A DNA stretch of 64,000 bases, from assembly GCA_947489195.1 (NCBI GenBank), contig CANLCT010000020.1, positions 1 to 64,000 on the forward strand. The letters run 5' to 3'. The notes below the pieces were generated by a model, which saw nothing but the letters and a program-made list of their open reading frames with translations, did not search any database and was not told the origin of the DNA. Source of the DNA: an uncultured Aquimarina sp. (lineage in GTDB: Bacteria > Bacteroidota > Bacteroidia > Flavobacteriales > Flavobacteriaceae). Positions 63,184 to 64,000 of the stretch are shown here, in pieces. Position 1 is the stretch's first letter. Every line of letters starts with the position of its first letter. The position numbers and the translations under genes are program-made.

Positions 63184-64000
63184 ATGGAAGCAATTTTAAT
63201 TACAGGTGTCACAGGTAATGTAGGGTCTCATGTGTTGTATGAGTTGCTTTTTGATTTTTATACCCAAAAAAAGAATCAATCTGTTTTTGTAGTTATCCGA
63301 AAGAATAAAGAAAAAACAGGAATTCAACGCTTATACGATGAGGTGTTTTTACCCGAATTAATCCCTCAAAAAATAAAATCGTTTTATGAGCAGTATTTAG
63401 AAGATCATATTCATGTATTGGAAGGCGATATAGGTGATTTTGATATTCCAAAAAAAGCAGGAAATCAACTTACGGTATATCATTTAGCAGCTTCGGTAAA
63501 TTTAGGAAAAGGCTTAAAGGCTAAAAAAGAAATAGCGCAGACCAATTATAAAAAAACAAAACAGTTTTTTGAAATTATAAAAAGAAGGACAAAGAAATTA
63601 GTTTTTGTAAGTACAGCTTTTTCTAGAGGTGATATTGAGGGGGTGATTACCGATGATTATCATGGCGAAGAAGAGTTTAAATTCAGAAATTTTTATGAAG
63701 AATTTAAAATGAAAATAGAAAAAGAAGTCCTTCAATTTGCAGTTGATAATAATTTTGAATGTACAGTGGCACGCCCAAGTGTTATTTCTGGTCGCTTATT
63801 AGATGCACCTAAGTATGTAACCAATAGTTATATTGTATTTTATGCTATTGGGGCTTTTTTTAGTAAAATGAAGTCTTTATATAAAGATATTGGTAGAGTA
63901 AGAATTGTATTAAATCCCGAAGGTGGCTTAAACATAGTTCCTGTAGATTATGTAGCCAAAGCGATTGTTAGGTCAGCGGATTTAAAAGAGAAACAAATAA
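63184..64000 (+). CDS. NAD(P)-dependent reductase/epimerase family protein, partial (cut by window end)
   Basis: Translation from the ATG at 63184 gives MEAILITGVTGNVGSHVLY, an extended-SDR Rossmann start with TG-x2-G-x2-G. It continues with VIRKNKEKTGIQRLYDEVF, LEGDIGDF, VYHLAASVNL, LVFVSTAFSRG and VARPSVISGR. The pattern fits the thioester/fatty-acyl reductase group (NAD_binding_4), which reduces carrier- or CoA-bound acyl groups. A YxxxK-like site may lie in NFYEEFKMKIEKE, with the usual spacing disturbed. At least 272 residues lie in the window and the frame stays open to the end. It occupies the place where trpF would be expected in the trp operon. Confidence 0.75.
   Translation, partial: MEAILITGVTGNVGSHVLYELLFDFYTQKKNQSVFVVIRKNKEKTGIQRLYDEVFLPELIPQKIKSFYEQYLEDHIHVLEGDIGDFDIPKKAGNQLTVYHLAASVNLGKGLKAKKEIAQTNYKKTKQFFEIIKRRTKKLVFVSTAFSRGDIEGVITDDYHGEEEFKFRNFYEEFKMKIEKEVLQFAVDNNFECTVARPSVISGRLLDAPKYVTNSYIVFYAIGAFFSKMKSLYKDIGRVRIVLNPEGGLNIVPVDYVAKAIVRSADLKEKQI

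Overview
The window reads as a chromosomal segment of a marine, polysaccharide-degrading member of the Flavobacteriaceae (Bacteroidota). The DNA is AT-rich. Promoters follow the Bacteroidota pattern, a TTG element about 19-20 bases ahead of TAnnTTTG, for example at rpmH, tRNA-Gln and the paired glycosidase genes. Several secreted enzymes end in type IX secretion (T9SS) sorting domains, and there is a PorV/PorQ-type outer-membrane protein. Ribosomal, secretion and gyrase genes are of the flavobacterial type, including a 950-residue CarB and a SecA without the zinc-binding tail.

Layout. 1-2.3 kb: the last ~97 bases of a group II intron, then small accessory genes (lipoprotein, DUF6155, LysE exporter), two of them separated by an attC-like inverted repeat. 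2.5-9.5 kb: a nitrilase-family amidohydrolase, an unknown lipoprotein behind a palindromic operator candidate, an alpha/beta-hydrolase-OsmC fusion, an HSL-type esterase, a DUF6438 lipoprotein and a GNAT. 9.7-17.3 kb: carB, rpmH, several envelope proteins, a FabH-like synthase and a CoA-binding protein. 17.3-28.6 kb: two very large tandem paralogous T9SS-secreted glycosidase-like proteins and a divergent beta-helix enzyme with a ricin-type lectin domain. 28.7-33.5 kb: a sodium:solute symporter, recR, a GT2 glycosyltransferase and an acyltransferase (E2). 33.6-35.4 kb: a GH16 agarase-like enzyme with a beta-trefoil. 35.7-46.2 kb: secA, small conserved genes, a cobalamin adenosyltransferase, an ABC-F ATPase, a PorV-like protein, pssA, tRNA-Gln and a universal stress protein. 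46.2-50.9 kb: rimP-nusA-infB with a leader. 51-53.8 kb: a GNAT, a NYN-domain protein and a GH16 lipoprotein. 53.9-58.8 kb: ffh, folD, gyrB and a rhodanese. 58.8-64 kb: a tryptophan operon (trpL-trpE-trpG-trpD-trpC), followed directly by a reductase gene cut by the window end.

The most notable signal is regulatory. The trp operon begins with a 16-codon leader peptide carrying three consecutive Trp codons. It is followed by segments that can form three mutually exclusive RNA structures: a 1:2 hairpin, an antiterminator, and an intrinsic terminator with a U tract. This is a complete attenuator visible in sequence, and its promoter lies so close to the AUG that the leader may be translated from a leaderless RNA. 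A second leader ahead of rimP-nusA-infB holds a 15-codon reading frame that runs through a perfect terminator-like hairpin.

The carbohydrate enzymes are scattered, with no SusC/SusD pair or sulfatase in view, so this is not a classical polysaccharide-utilization locus. The two GH16 genes share a CGAAAACG-type site upstream. The two giant paralogs retain the same promoter after duplication but differ in their accessory modules.
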